Part shown: in pieces, positions 1-9,619 of the stretch
Numbering within the stretch: the first letter of the stretch is position 1
Layout of the letters: every line of letters starts with the position of its first letter
DNA from: Nocardioides sp.
GTDB taxonomy: Bacteria; Actinomycetota; Actinomycetes; Propionibacteriales; Nocardioidaceae
NCBI GenBank assembly: GCA_002729525.1
Contig: PBYI01000054.1
Span: 1-64,000 of the forward strand
DNA length: 64,000 nucleotides
Direction: 5' to 3'
Position numbers and translations under genes: made by a program
The notes under the pieces: model-generated
Told to the model about the DNA's origin: nothing
Seen by the model: only the letters and a program-made list of their open reading frames with translations
Databases searched by the model: none

Positions 1-132
1 GGCGACCCACTCCAGCACGGCGTACGCCTCGGTCAGTGCGGCCTGCTTCTTGACCTCCGCAGCAGCCCTGACGGCAGCGACGAGACCGACCGGGGTTGGC
101 TCGTTGTCGCAGGTCAGGAGTGCTTTTCGCAT
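1..132 (-). CDS. Hypothetical protein, N-terminal 44 codons only
   Basis: An open frame starts at an ATG on the minus strand (130-132) and runs off the left edge without a stop. The visible protein begins MRKALLTCDNEPTPVG and continues as an Ala/Val-rich helix-forming stretch. I do not recognise it firmly. The helical start and the intergenic repeats just upstream recall the DUF222/HNH endonuclease proteins common in Nocardioidaceae, but no diagnostic motif lies in this fragment. GC-rich codon use matches the neighbours. Confidence 0.45.
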   Translation of the reverse strand, partial: MRKALLTCDNEPTPVGLVAAVRAAAEVKKQAALTEAYAVLEWVA

Positions 133-231
133 GTCCCGATTCTAGGTGCGACCACCGACAGTCGGCGCTGGCTCGAGGGCTGGTTGTGGATGCGGTTCGC
201 GGTCGGCCGTCCGGGGTTTCGACTTCCTCCC

Positions 232-296
232 TCGCTGGCGCTCGGTCGGGCTCAACCACCGGATTCGCTGGCGCTCGGTCGGGCTCAACCACCGGA
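232..296. repeat. Two tandem copies of a 32-bp direct repeat
   Basis: Positions 232-263 and 265-296 are identical 32-mers separated by one T, giving a period of 33 bp. They contain the strings GCTCGGTCGGGCTCAACC and CACCGGA. They lie in the 290-bp gap between the truncated first gene and groEL, which otherwise holds only the groEL terminator. The wording resembles dispersed intergenic repeats of Nocardioides. Two copies without spacers do not make a CRISPR array. Confidence 0.8.
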
Positions 297-355
297 GGAG
301 CGCTCGTCAGGCGCGACCACCTGCGGGCGGCTGGACCACCCAGGACGCACGAAGA

Positions 356-378
356 CCCCCACCGCGTCGCGGTGGGGG
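356..378 (-). terminator. Hairpin terminator downstream of groEL
   Basis: A perfect 10-bp stem (356-365 with 369-378) closes a 3-nt loop about 45 nt beyond the groEL stop. No U-tract follows, which is usual for high-GC actinobacterial terminators. Confidence 0.7.
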
Positions 379-422
379 CCTCCGTGGGTGTCACGCAGCG
401 TGCGTGGACCTGATCAGGTCGA

Positions 423-2060
<1,638 letters not shown>

Positions 2061-2189
2061 AACTCTTGCGGTTCCTCACGCTTGCAGAGTCGGGTGGCGG
2101 ACTCGGTGGGCTGCCCGCGACGGACGGTCCGGCTGACCCGGCGAACCCTGCTCGCCGGCGCTTCGGACCTCAGCTGACACCGATCCGAT

Positions 2190-2251
2190 CTGTCACTCTC
2201 ATGCTACGAGTGCTAGCGAAATGTCTAGCACTCGCCCCTGTCGAGTGCAAA
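2190..2251 (-). promoter_or_regulatory. Two tandem CIRCE operators (HrcA sites) for groEL
   Basis: CIRCE has the form TTAGCACTC-N9-GAGTGCTAA. The distal copy is CTAGCACTC at 2225-2233 and GAGTGCAAA at 2243-2251 with a 9-nt spacer. The proximal copy is CTGTCACTC at 2190-2198 and GAGTGCTAG at 2208-2216, also with a 9-nt spacer. The distal box covers both promoter hexamers and the proximal one covers the likely transcription start region. HrcA would block polymerase binding at normal temperature. Confidence 0.92.
2222..2250 (-). promoter_or_regulatory. groEL sigma-70-like promoter
   Basis: On the minus strand TTGCAC (2250-2245) is followed by 17 nt and TAGACA (2227-2222). This fits actinobacterial housekeeping promoters and lies inside the distal CIRCE element, an overlap typical of HrcA-controlled groEL promoters. 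Confidence 0.75.
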
Positions 2252-2289
2252 CGATCCGGGCGCACGGATCGTGCGCGTCCGGCGCCGGG

Positions 2290-3173
2290 TCAGACCCCGA
2301 GGCGCGCGGCGATCACGTCGGCCAGCGCGGCGGCGTTCTCCGGCGCCACGTCGAGGTAGAGGCACGGCTCGGTGACCTCGACCTCGCTGACCAGGAGCCG
2401 ACCGTCGTGGCGGATCATGTCGACCCGCGCGTACGCCAACCCGCTGCCGGTCACCTCGCTGGTCGCGGCGACCGCCTCGACGGCCACGACCGCGGCCGCG
2501 TCGTCGAGCGGGACGGCGCTGCGCGCACCGCCGTACGCCGGGTTGACCCGGATGTCCTCCTTGGTCGCGGTCTTGAGGACCTGCGACACCGGGCGACCGC
2601 CGATGACGAACACCGACACCTCGCCCTCGCGCTGGATGTTGGGCAGCAGCGGCTGGACGATCCACGGCCCTGGTCGACGGGCAGCCACGACTCGGAGTCG
2701 CGGACGATGACGATGCCGCGGCCGCCGGCGCCGTGGCGCGGCTTGACCACCGCGGTGCCGACGCGGCCGATCGCGGCTCGCACGTCGACTAGGTTGTCGG
2801 CCACGACGGTCGGGACGACCCGCAGCCCGGAGACGCCGGCGAGGTCGAGCAGGTAGGCCTTGTCGGTGTTCCAGCGGAACAGCTCGGGGCCGTGCAGGAG
2901 GTGCGGACCCACCTCGCGCGCCCAGCCGAGGAAGTCGGCGCGGCGGGTGTCGTAGTCCCAGGTGGACCGGACGGCGACCAGGTCGGCGGCCGACCAGTCG
3001 ACGAACGGGTCGTCCCAGGGCGCCCAGGCGCTGGTGATCCCGCGCTGGGCGAGGGCCGCGTCGAGCACCTCGTGCGCGGGCTCCCCGTCGGGATCCTTGG
3101 CGGACGTGGCGAGCAGGACCCGCGGCGTGACGGTGGAGCTGGACGAGCTGAACGAGCTGGACGAGTCGGACAT
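2290..3173 (-). pseudogene. ATP-grasp ligase (RimK/DcsG-like), interrupted by a frameshift
   Basis: Two adjacent frames together encode one ATP-grasp protein of about 294 residues. The first runs from ATG 3173 (AGAGAGG 8 nt upstream) and begins MSDSSSSFSSSSS, then carries DDPFVDWSAADLV, VRSTWDYDTR and the ATP-binding VVKPRHGAGGRGI. The second resumes near 2668 with PWIVQPLLPNI and carries EGEVSVFVIGG and the metal-binding end DGRLLVSEVEVTEP. Around 2664-2672 one base is missing from a GC run, so the sequence as given stops after a serine-rich read-through. The order resembles the O-ureidoserine cyclo-ligase DcsG and related ATP-grasp ligases; the substrate is unknown. It may be a true pseudogene or a sequencing error. 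Confidence 0.75.
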
Positions 3174-3289
3174 GGTGACGGCCTCTCTCAGCGACCGGAC
3201 CCCCGTGCCGGTCGTCACCGTCCACTGTGCCACCGCGGTCCTGACCGGAAACCTCCCGAGAGGGCGGGGGTGGAAGGGCCGGTACGCCG

Positions 3290-4594
3290 TCAGCCCACCG
3301 GACCGTCGCCGGGCGCGGTCGGCCAGAACCGGGCGTAGCTCGACACCCAGCGCACGCCCTCCGGGGCGACGACGTGGGTGACCCGCGCGAAGGCGTGGGT
3401 ACCGACGACCCAGGCGAGCAGCCGACCGGTCCCGTCGTCGTTGCGCGACTCCCAGAGCAGCACGTCACCGGCCGCCCACGACGCGACCGAGCAGCAGGGA
3501 CTGGCCCGCCCCTCGTCCTCGGAGGGCACGACCAGCAGGGCCGGCCGCCCGTTGGTCGGTACCGAGACGACGGTCGGCGCGGGCACGGCGGGCTCGCCGT
3601 CGCGACCGGGGAGCGACCGGGTCGCGCCCCAGGCGTACGCCGTACCGGTGGTGCCGTCGCGTCCGCGGCCCAGCGGCACCGCCCCGTCGCCGAGGTCGAC
3701 GCCCGGCGAGGGCAGGTCCCGGGCCGACGAGCCGACGCGCCGCCCGGTCCGCGGGTCGTACGTCGGGCCGGAGCCGTCGGGCCCCTGCAGCCACAGGTCG
3801 GAGCCGAACCAGCTCATCCGCACGTCCGCGAGCGGACCGTCGAGGTCCGGCTCGACGCGGCGCCAGGTGCCTGCAGCGACGTCGAGCACGGCCAGGGCCT
3901 CGTCCGGCAGGCGCAGCGCGAGGAACCCGCCGTCGGAGGAGAGCATCGCCGGGTCGGCCTGCGCGCCGTCGAGGGCCGGTACGTCGGCCACCCGCACCCG
4001 GCGCACCTCCTCCCCCGCCACGAGCAGCACGTCGGTGAGCGACCGTCCGCCGTCCAGCGCCACGCCGTACGCCGCGTCGGCCACGACGAGCGGGTCGTCC
4101 AGCGCGTCGTCGGCCCGGGCGAGGTCGTCGCCGAGGACGACCGAGGGTGGCAGCGGGTCGCCGTCGAGCCGGGCCAGCGGGAGCGCCTCCTCCTGCTGGG
4201 GGTACGGCGCGAGGACGCCCGGCGCCCCGTCGACCCGCAGGTCGGGCTCCACGTCGTCGCGCAGCGGGAGGCGGCGCAGCGGGGTGGTCCGCCCGCCCGG
4301 CTCGTCGGGGTCGACCGCGGTCGTCGGCGTCGCGGTGCCGGTCCCCGGAGCCGGGGCCGGAGCCGGAGCGGTCGCGACCGGCGGTCGTGGCCCGGCGTCG
4401 CCCGTCCGGAGACCGGGGACGCCCGCGACGCCGCCGACCACGGCGAGGGTCGCGGCGACCGCGCCGGCGACTGCGCCGGCACGTCGGGCGCGGCGGCGAC
4501 GTCGGCCGTGCGCCCAGGTGCCGGCGACCAGGTCGGGGGGCACCTCGTCGGACACCCGGTCGGCCAGCAGGTCTCTCAGGTCGCGTCCGGTCAT
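3290..4594 (-). CDS. Single-pass membrane protein partnered with a SigE-family sigma factor
   Basis: A 434-residue protein whose first 40 residues (MTGRDLRDLLADRVSDEVPP, then an Arg-rich stretch) precede one transmembrane helix at about 40-62. A Pro/Ala/Thr linker and a large extracytoplasmic domain follow. The latter has repeated Leu-Ala-Val strand patterns reminiscent of a propeller, with no catalytic motif I recognise. Its ATG overlaps the stop of the upstream sigma gene (TGATG), so the two are translationally coupled. The topology suits an anti-sigma or sensor partner of the sigma factor. This is inferred from position: no zinc-binding anti-sigma motif (HxxxCxxC) is visible. Confidence 0.8.
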   Translation of the reverse strand: MTGRDLRDLLADRVSDEVPPDLVAGTWAHGRRRRRARRAGAVAGAVAATLAVVGGVAGVPGLRTGDAGPRPPVATAPAPAPAPGTGTATPTTAVDPDEPGGRTTPLRRLPLRDDVEPDLRVDGAPGVLAPYPQQEEALPLARLDGDPLPPSVVLGDDLARADDALDDPLVVADAAYGVALDGGRSLTDVLLVAGEEVRRVRVADVPALDGAQADPAMLSSDGGFLALRLPDEALAVLDVAAGTWRRVEPDLDGPLADVRMSWFGSDLWLQGPDGSGPTYDPRTGRRVGSSARDLPSPGVDLGDGAVPLGRGRDGTTGTAYAWGATRSLPGRDGEPAVPAPTVVSVPTNGRPALLVVPSEDEGRASPCCSVASWAAGDVLLWESRNDDGTGRLLAWVVGTHAFARVTHVVAPEGVRWVSSYARFWPTAPGDGPVG

Positions 4595-5160
4595 CAGGCT
4601 CCTCCTCCGGACGTCCTCGACGACGCCGTTGGCGCGTCCGCATCCAGCAGGTCGGACCGATCGGACAGGTCGGGAAGGTGTTCGCGCAGTCGACGCATCG
4701 CGAGGTGGGTCTGGCTCTTGACGGTGCCGGGGCTGACCCCGAGCGCCGCGGCGGTGTCGCGCTCGGAGAGGTCGTCGAAGTAGCGGAGCACGACGACGGC
4801 GCGCTGCTTGGGCGTGAGCCGCGCGAGCGCAGCGTCGAGCACCATCCGGTCCTCGGCACGGCCGGTCCGGTCGACCGGGTCGGCCGGGTGGGCGTGCTCA
4901 CCGCCCGGGTCGCGGAGGACCTCCCGGCGGTGCTTGCGCCACCACGACACGTTGCGCCGCACCATCACCTGACGGGCGTAGGCCTCCGGGTGCTCCACCG
5001 AGCCCGACCGCCACCGGGAGGCGACCACGACGAGGGCCTCCTGCACCAGGTCCTCGGCGCGCTGACGGTCCCCGGTGAGCAGGACCGCGGTCCGCAGCAG
5101 GGCGCCCTGGCGGTCCCGCGCCCAGCGGGTGAAGTCGGCCTCGGCCGTGGCGTCACGCAC
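4594..5160 (-). CDS. RNA polymerase sigma factor, SigE/sigma-70 ECF family
   Basis: A 188-residue ECF sigma factor. Region 2 includes DFTRWARDRQGALLRTAVLL and AEDLVQEALVVVASRW; region 4 includes LTPKQRAVVVLRYFDDLSE and the helix-turn-helix ALGVSPGTVKSQTHLAMRRL. The YFDDLSE/GTVKSQ pattern is that of the actinobacterial SigE-like (SACE_1560-type) family. I chose GTG 5158-5160 because GAGGAGGGGG lies about 8 nt upstream and the sigma domain begins there; longer readings add low-complexity sequence. The C-terminus carries a DLSDRSDLLD repeat. The stop overlaps the ATG of the downstream membrane protein. Confidence 0.9.
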   Translation of the reverse strand: MRDATAEADFTRWARDRQGALLRTAVLLTGDRQRAEDLVQEALVVVASRWRSGSVEHPEAYARQVMVRRNVSWWRKHRREVLRDPGGEHAHPADPVDRTGRAEDRMVLDAALARLTPKQRAVVVLRYFDDLSERDTAAALGVSPGTVKSQTHLAMRRLREHLPDLSDRSDLLDADAPTASSRTSGGGA

Positions 5161-5269
5161 CGTTCGTCCCCCTCCTCGGGCTCGGCAGCGTGTCGTGGGT
5201 AGTACGCACGAGGACCTGCCGGGGTTGGAGGGGTGGGCGGACTTTCTCCGCCGGCGCGTCGGTACGCCG

Positions 5270-5635
5270 TCAGCCGCGGCGCCGCAGCCGGGCCGGCACG
5301 GCCACCACGGCCCGCCCGACCCGCCAGGTGGTGCTGGCGCGCAGCTCGGCGAGCTCGGCCTCGGCGCGGTCGGCCCGGCCGCGTGCCTTCGCGAGCCGCT
5401 TCTCGGCACGGTCGGCGCGCTCCTCGGCAGCCGCCAGCGCGGCCTCCGCGTCGGCGAGGTCGGAGGTGACGGCCTGGTGCATCTGCCGGGTGGAGCGCCG
5501 GCCGAAGCGACGGGCCTCGCCGAGCAGGCCCTCGAGGCGTCGTACGACGACGAGCAGCTCCTCGCGACTCTCCTGTCCCGAGACCTCGGGCTGCTCCGGG
5601 TCGGGCTGCTCCGACCCGGGTGCGGCCGGGGTCAC
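5270..5635 (-). CDS. Small coiled-coil protein, function unknown
   Basis: A 121-residue protein starting at GTG 5635, overlapping the methyltransferase stop by 4 bp (GTGA). Residues about 25-100 form a long Ala/Glu/Arg coiled coil (for example AEAALAAAEERADRAEKRL). The C-terminus STTWRVGRAVVAVPARLRRR looks amphipathic or membrane-associated. A coiled coil ending in TWRVG is often found attached to glycosyl- or methyltransferases of cell-surface polysaccharide pathways, which fits the coupling to the upstream TylF-like gene. The function is unassigned. Confidence 0.7.
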   Translation of the reverse strand: MTPAAPGSEQPDPEQPEVSGQESREELLVVVRRLEGLLGEARRFGRRSTRQMHQAVTSDLADAEAALAAAEERADRAEKRLAKARGRADRAEAELAELRASTTWRVGRAVVAVPARLRRRG

Positions 5636-6474
5636 GAGCGCCTCCAGTAGACGCCCGCCCAGTCGATCTCCTGGAGCGGGTCGGTGATGCCGCGGGCGTC
5701 GCGGAAGTCGTGGATCGCCTGCGCGCAGCCCGGCACGGCGCCGTAGTCGTCGACGACGACGAACCCACCGACGGGCACCTTGTCGTAGAGAGCCTCGAGG
5801 GCGTCCATGGTCGAGCCGTACATGTCGCCGTCCAGGCGCAGCACGGCGACCTGCTCGATCGGGGCGTCCGGCAGGGTCTCGGAGAACCAGCCCTCGAGGA
5901 ACCGCACCTGCTCGTCGAGCAGGTCGTAGCGGCGGAAGTTGTCCTCGACCGCCTCGCGGGTAATCGCCAGCTCCGGCTCGACGTGGTGCTGGTCGCCGGC
6001 GTCGGCGTCGAAGCGCCCGTCCGGCGGCGGCAGCCCCTCGAAGGAGTCGGCGACCCACACGGTGCGGTCGGTGACACCGTGGGCGGCCAGCACCGCGCGG
6101 GCGTAGATGCAGGTGCCGCCGCGCCACGCGCCGGTCTCGACGAAGTCGCCCGGCACGTCGTCGGCGACGACCTGCTCCAGGCAGTGCCGGACGTTCTCCA
6201 GGCGAAGGAGGCCGACCATGGTCTCCGCGTCGGCCGGCCAGTCGCGGCCCTCGCGGCGCCGCTGCTGCTGCTCGGGGCCGAACTCACCGGCCTCGACGAG
6301 CCGCACGTCGCGGTCCTTGGTGGCCTTCTGGAGCAGGCCGTACAGGTAGGCCTCGTAGGAGCGGCGGGGCAGCTTCACGGTGAGGCTGCGCCCCTCGAAC
6401 CCGAAGCGGGTGAGCATCCGCGCGGTCAGGTCGAGGTAGCGCTCCACGGCGGGCCCGGCGGCGAGGTCGGTCAC
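5632..6474 (-). CDS. TylF/macrocin O-methyltransferase family protein
   Basis: A 280-residue SAM-dependent methyltransferase. The family signature is present: GDFVETGAWRGGTCIYARAV (SAM-binding loop), VWVADSFEGLPPPD, LRLDGDMYGSTMDALEALY (Asp metal ligands) and VVVDDYGAVPGCAQAIHDF. TylF-type enzymes methylate sugar hydroxyls of macrolides or surface glycans with Mg2+. No antibiotic cluster surrounds the gene, so a cell-surface sugar is the more likely substrate (inference). The start is GTG 6472-6474, 10 nt after the SGNH hydrolase stop; the stop overlaps the coiled-coil gene. The three genes form a minus-strand operon. Confidence 0.9.
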   Translation of the reverse strand: MTDLAAGPAVERYLDLTARMLTRFGFEGRSLTVKLPRRSYEAYLYGLLQKATKDRDVRLVEAGEFGPEQQQRRREGRDWPADAETMVGLLRLENVRHCLEQVVADDVPGDFVETGAWRGGTCIYARAVLAAHGVTDRTVWVADSFEGLPPPDGRFDADAGDQHHVEPELAITREAVEDNFRRYDLLDEQVRFLEGWFSETLPDAPIEQVAVLRLDGDMYGSTMDALEALYDKVPVGGFVVVDDYGAVPGCAQAIHDFRDARGITDPLQEIDWAGVYWRRS

Positions 6475-6484
6475 CCTGCGGACC

Positions 6485-7348
6485 CTACGGTGTCGCGACC
6501 GCCGGCTCCGCCACGGCCACGCCGGGCACCTCGTGGCCGAAGGGCACCCGGTCGTGCAGGCCGAGGGCGTGCAGCACCGACGGCAGGAGCGCGGACGCCG
6601 TACGCCGGTAGCCCAGGGCCGAGGGGTGGAACCGGTCGAGGCTGAACATCTCGTCGGGGTTGGTGATGAAGAACGGCCCGACGACCCGGGCGAGGGACAC
6701 GGCGTGCGCGCCGGCCGCGGTGGCGGCGGTCGCCTGGGCGGCGGCGAGCTGGCGCGAGGCGCGCGAGCCGAGCGTGCGCAGCGGCTGCGGCACCGGTCGC
6801 AGGAGGCCCAGGTCGGGGCAGGTGCCGACGACGACCTCGGTGCCCTGCGCGCGCAGCCGCTCGATCGCGTCGGTCAGGTGCCGGGCCGACTCCGAGACCG
6901 GGACCCGGTGGGTGACGTCGTTGCCGCCCACGACGACGACCGCGACGTCGGCGACGTACCCGGCCGGGAGGCCGTCGAGCTGGTCGGCGAGTTGGCTGCT
7001 CTCGGCGCCGACGGCGGCGCCGGTGGTGAGCCGTACGGCGCGCTGGGTGCGCTTGGCGAGGCCCTTGGCGAGCCGCCCGCCGAGGGTGTCCTTGCGCCGT
7101 TCGGCCCCGAGGCCGGCGGCGATCGAGTCGCCGAGGACGAGCAGCTCGACGGGGTTGCCGTAGGCCTTCTTCCAGACCCGGTCGGCGCGCGGGGCCTCCT
7201 CGCCGAGCGGCTTGCCGATGATCCGGCGCGCCGTCTCGGCCTGGCGCGCGAGCAGCTGGCGGGCGCCGACGCCGACCGCGCCGCTCACCGCTCCGACGGA
7301 GGCCGCGGCCACGCCGACCGCCATCAACCTGTTCCTGCTGCTGCCCAC
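6485..7348 (-). CDS. SGNH/GDSL hydrolase, membrane-anchored or exported
   Basis: A 287-residue serine esterase of the SGNH fold. Block I is LLVLGDSIAAGLG (nucleophile Ser), block III is VVVVGGNDVTHRV, and the catalytic Asp-His pair is in SLDRFHPSALGY. A hydrophobic helix at residues 8-30 should anchor or export it. The start is GTG 7348 with AGGAGG six nt upstream. Such enzymes in actinobacteria deacylate lipids or cell-wall glycans. It is the first gene of a minus-strand run with the TylF-like gene. Its promoter region (7349-7555) is shared with the divergent surface-protein gene. Confidence 0.9.
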   Translation of the reverse strand: MGSSRNRLMAVGVAAASVGAVSGAVGVGARQLLARQAETARRIIGKPLGEEAPRADRVWKKAYGNPVELLVLGDSIAAGLGAERRKDTLGGRLAKGLAKRTQRAVRLTTGAAVGAESSQLADQLDGLPAGYVADVAVVVVGGNDVTHRVPVSESARHLTDAIERLRAQGTEVVVGTCPDLGLLRPVPQPLRTLGSRASRQLAAAQATAATAAGAHAVSLARVVGPFFITNPDEMFSLDRFHPSALGYRRTASALLPSVLHALGLHDRVPFGHEVPGVAVAEPAVATP

Positions 7349-7555
7349 GCCGCACCTCCTGCTGATCCCCGGCCGGCCGACCGGGCTCGACGGACTTCTC
7401 CGCAGCGCATGTCACTCCATCCGGATGACGGGCAGGTGACAGCCGGGTGACACGCACCCACAGCCACCCCTGGGGATGAGTGCCCGCCCCGTGACGAAAC
7501 GCCTGCTGAGACGTTGGACACACGTCCCCCGCCCCCGTCCGCCCCGAGGTGCCCG

Positions 7556-8830
7556 ATGTCCCCCCGTCTTCCTCTCCTGCGTACCGCGGTTGCTGCGGTC
7601 GGCGCCGGATCCCTCGTCCTGCTGTCCGCGACGCCCGGCGCCGCGGCCGCTCCGGTCGCCCCGGCGAGCGCCACCGCGATCCGCGTGACCGTCGCGAACA
7701 CCCCCGCCGACAGCGGCAGCTACGAGGTCAGCACCGACGGCACCGACACGACCACGAGCGGCAGCAACGCTCCGCTGGTGACCGCGCTCGGCAACCAGCC
7801 GCTCGTGTCGGTCGGCACCCTCGCCCAGGACGCGACGGTCGCGGTCACGTCCGGTCAGGGCAGCTCGGCGGCCTGCGCCGGCGTCGCCGGTGACGGCGCC
7901 AGCCTGGTGGCGGCCGGCGACAGCTTCTGCCTCGACCCGGGCGACAACGCCACGATCAGCGCCGGCACGTTCGAGCTCGGCGACGTCGAGATCGTCCGCG
8001 CCGACCTGCTGGCCGGGTTCGACCAGCAGCTCCAGGCCGCTCTCCAGCCCGTGCTCGACGCGCTGGTGCCGGCAGCACAGGGCGCCGTGCAGCAGGCGCT
8101 GACCAGCGTCGGCGAACCCGAGGTCGTCCTGGACCTCGGCGCGGTGCAGAGCCAGTGCACGGCCGGCCTCAACAACGCCTCCGGCGACAGCCAGCTCGTC
8201 GACGCGGGCCTGTACGTCGTGCTGGCCGGACAGCGGGTCGACCTCGTCGACCTGCCGGTCAACCCGCCCCCCAACACCAAGGTCGTCACCGATCTCGACG
8301 TCGTGCTGACGGCTGTCACCGACGCGCTCGAGACCGAGCTGACCACGGCCCTCGACGGGGCACTCGCCCCGCTGGCCGCCGTGGTCGACCAGGTCGAGAC
8401 CCAGCTCAACGACAACATCGTCAGCGCGGTGGCCGAGCAGCTCGCCCCGCTCGAGGACAACATCCTGCGGGGCACCCTGAACAAGCAGTCGCGTCCGGCG
8501 CCGGGCGCGATCGAGGTGACCGCGCTCGACCTGTCGGTGCTGCCGGCGGCCGCCGAGTTCGACGTCGACCTGCTCAGCGTGCAGCTGGGCGAGTCGACAT
8601 GCGGCCCCAACGGCCGGGTGACCGTCACCGAGGACGAGACCGACGACCCGTCGCCGAGCCCGAAGCCGACCCCGCGCTCGGTGCCGACCGCCGTGCCCGC
8701 CGGCCTCGCTGACGCTCCCGGCTCGGGCGACGCCGGCGACGGCGGGGCGCTGGCCCTCGGTGCGCTCGGTCTCGCGCTCGCCGCGGCCGGCACGGCCGGG
8801 TACGCCGGCTACCGCCGCTCGCTGGGCTGA
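7556..8830 (+). CDS. Secreted surface protein, copy 1, with non-LPXTG C-terminal anchor
   Basis: A 424-residue exported protein. Residues 1-32 are a signal peptide (MSPRLPLLRTAVAAVG and on, ending PGAAAA). The ectodomain contains four cysteines (SAACAG, SFCLDP, QSQCTA, STCGPN) likely forming two disulfides, a helical Gln/Leu/Val middle section, and a Ser/Pro/Thr stalk. The tail is PTAVPAGLAD at about 377, a Gly/Ala-rich hydrophobic helix and GYRRSLG. That resembles a sortase sorting signal, but LPXTG is absent. I chose ATG 7556 because GAGGTG lies six nt upstream; a TTG at 7514 is possible. A sortase gene follows after 14 nt, and a paralogue lies at 9620. The biological role is unknown. Confidence 0.85.
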   Translation: MSPRLPLLRTAVAAVGAGSLVLLSATPGAAAAPVAPASATAIRVTVANTPADSGSYEVSTDGTDTTTSGSNAPLVTALGNQPLVSVGTLAQDATVAVTSGQGSSAACAGVAGDGASLVAAGDSFCLDPGDNATISAGTFELGDVEIVRADLLAGFDQQLQAALQPVLDALVPAAQGAVQQALTSVGEPEVVLDLGAVQSQCTAGLNNASGDSQLVDAGLYVVLAGQRVDLVDLPVNPPPNTKVVTDLDVVLTAVTDALETELTTALDGALAPLAAVVDQVETQLNDNIVSAVAEQLAPLEDNILRGTLNKQSRPAPGAIEVTALDLSVLPAAAEFDVDLLSVQLGESTCGPNGRVTVTEDETDDPSPSPKPTPRSVPTAVPAGLADAPGSGDAGDGGALALGALGLALAAAGTAGYAGYRRSLG

Positions 8831-8844
8831 GCGGCGGCGGCACC

Positions 8845-9438
8845 GTGCTCGCCCGACGTACCGACGCCGCGCTGTCCGGTCTGACGACCGGGCTGCTCGT
8901 CCTCGCCCTCCTGATGGCGGTGGCCGGATGGCTGGCTCCCTCGTCCCAGGCGGAGGAGCCGCCCGCCACGCCCCCGCAGCGGCTGCGGCTGGCCTCGCTC
9001 GACGTCGCTGCGGACGTCGTACCCATCGAGGTCTCGCCCGACGGCGTGCTCGACCCACCGGCCGACCCGAGCACGGTCGGCTGGTGGCAGCGCTCGGCCC
9101 GTCCGGGCTCGGACCGGGGCCAGACGGTGATCACCGGCCACACCGTGCACACCGGCGGCGGAGCCCTCGACCCGGTCATCGATCTCGAGGACGGCGGGGT
9201 CGGAGCGCGTGTGGTTCTCACCACACGGGTGGCACGTCAGGTCTACCGCGTGACCGAGGTCCTCGACACCACGCGGGAGGAGCTCGCCGAGCGCTCCGAG
9301 GAGCTCTTCGGCCAGGACGGCGGCGACGGCCGCCTGGTGCTGGTGACCTGCACGGACTGGAACGGCACGACGTACGAGAAGAACCTCGTCGTCATCGCCG
9401 AGCAGCAGGGTCCCGCCACCGCCCGGCGGCGCTCGTGA
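8845..9438 (+). CDS. Class E/F-like sortase, copy 1
   Basis: A 197-residue membrane-anchored transpeptidase. A signal-anchor helix covers residues 10-31. The sortase core has VGWWQRSARPG, the catalytic His in ITGHTVHTGGGAL (about His99) and the catalytic Cys in LVTCTDWNG (about Cys169). In characterised sortases an Arg follows the Cys on the next strand; here that strand reads YEKNLVVIA with no Arg. The gene follows the surface protein by 14 nt and starts at GTG 8845, so the two are co-transcribed and probably act as enzyme and substrate. The sorting motif is not LPXTG. Confidence 0.9.
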   Translation: MLARRTDAALSGLTTGLLVLALLMAVAGWLAPSSQAEEPPATPPQRLRLASLDVAADVVPIEVSPDGVLDPPADPSTVGWWQRSARPGSDRGQTVITGHTVHTGGGALDPVIDLEDGGVGARVVLTTRVARQVYRVTEVLDTTREELAERSEELFGQDGGDGRLVLVTCTDWNGTTYEKNLVVIAEQQGPATARRRS

Positions 9439-9619
9439 CCTCCTCGACGCCGGCCTTCGGAGGAGGGGAGGACGGCTCAGGGATTGTTCAGTATGTGGAC
9501 CCGACGACGGATCACCGACCGTTCGGGTGCCGCAGATCACGCCCATTTGTATAGTCCGGACTACCCCCGCGTCCTGTTCCCCCGAGAGGACGCCGTCCCC
9601 CATCACAGAGGTGCCCACC

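Noticed and set aside
232..296. Possible CRISPR repeat pair
   Set aside because: Two copies separated by one base, no spacers and no cas genes in the window.
9550..9555. TATAGT as promoter of the second surface-protein gene
   Set aside because: A good -10 match, but no -35 and a 65-bp distance to the start; too weak to list as a feature.
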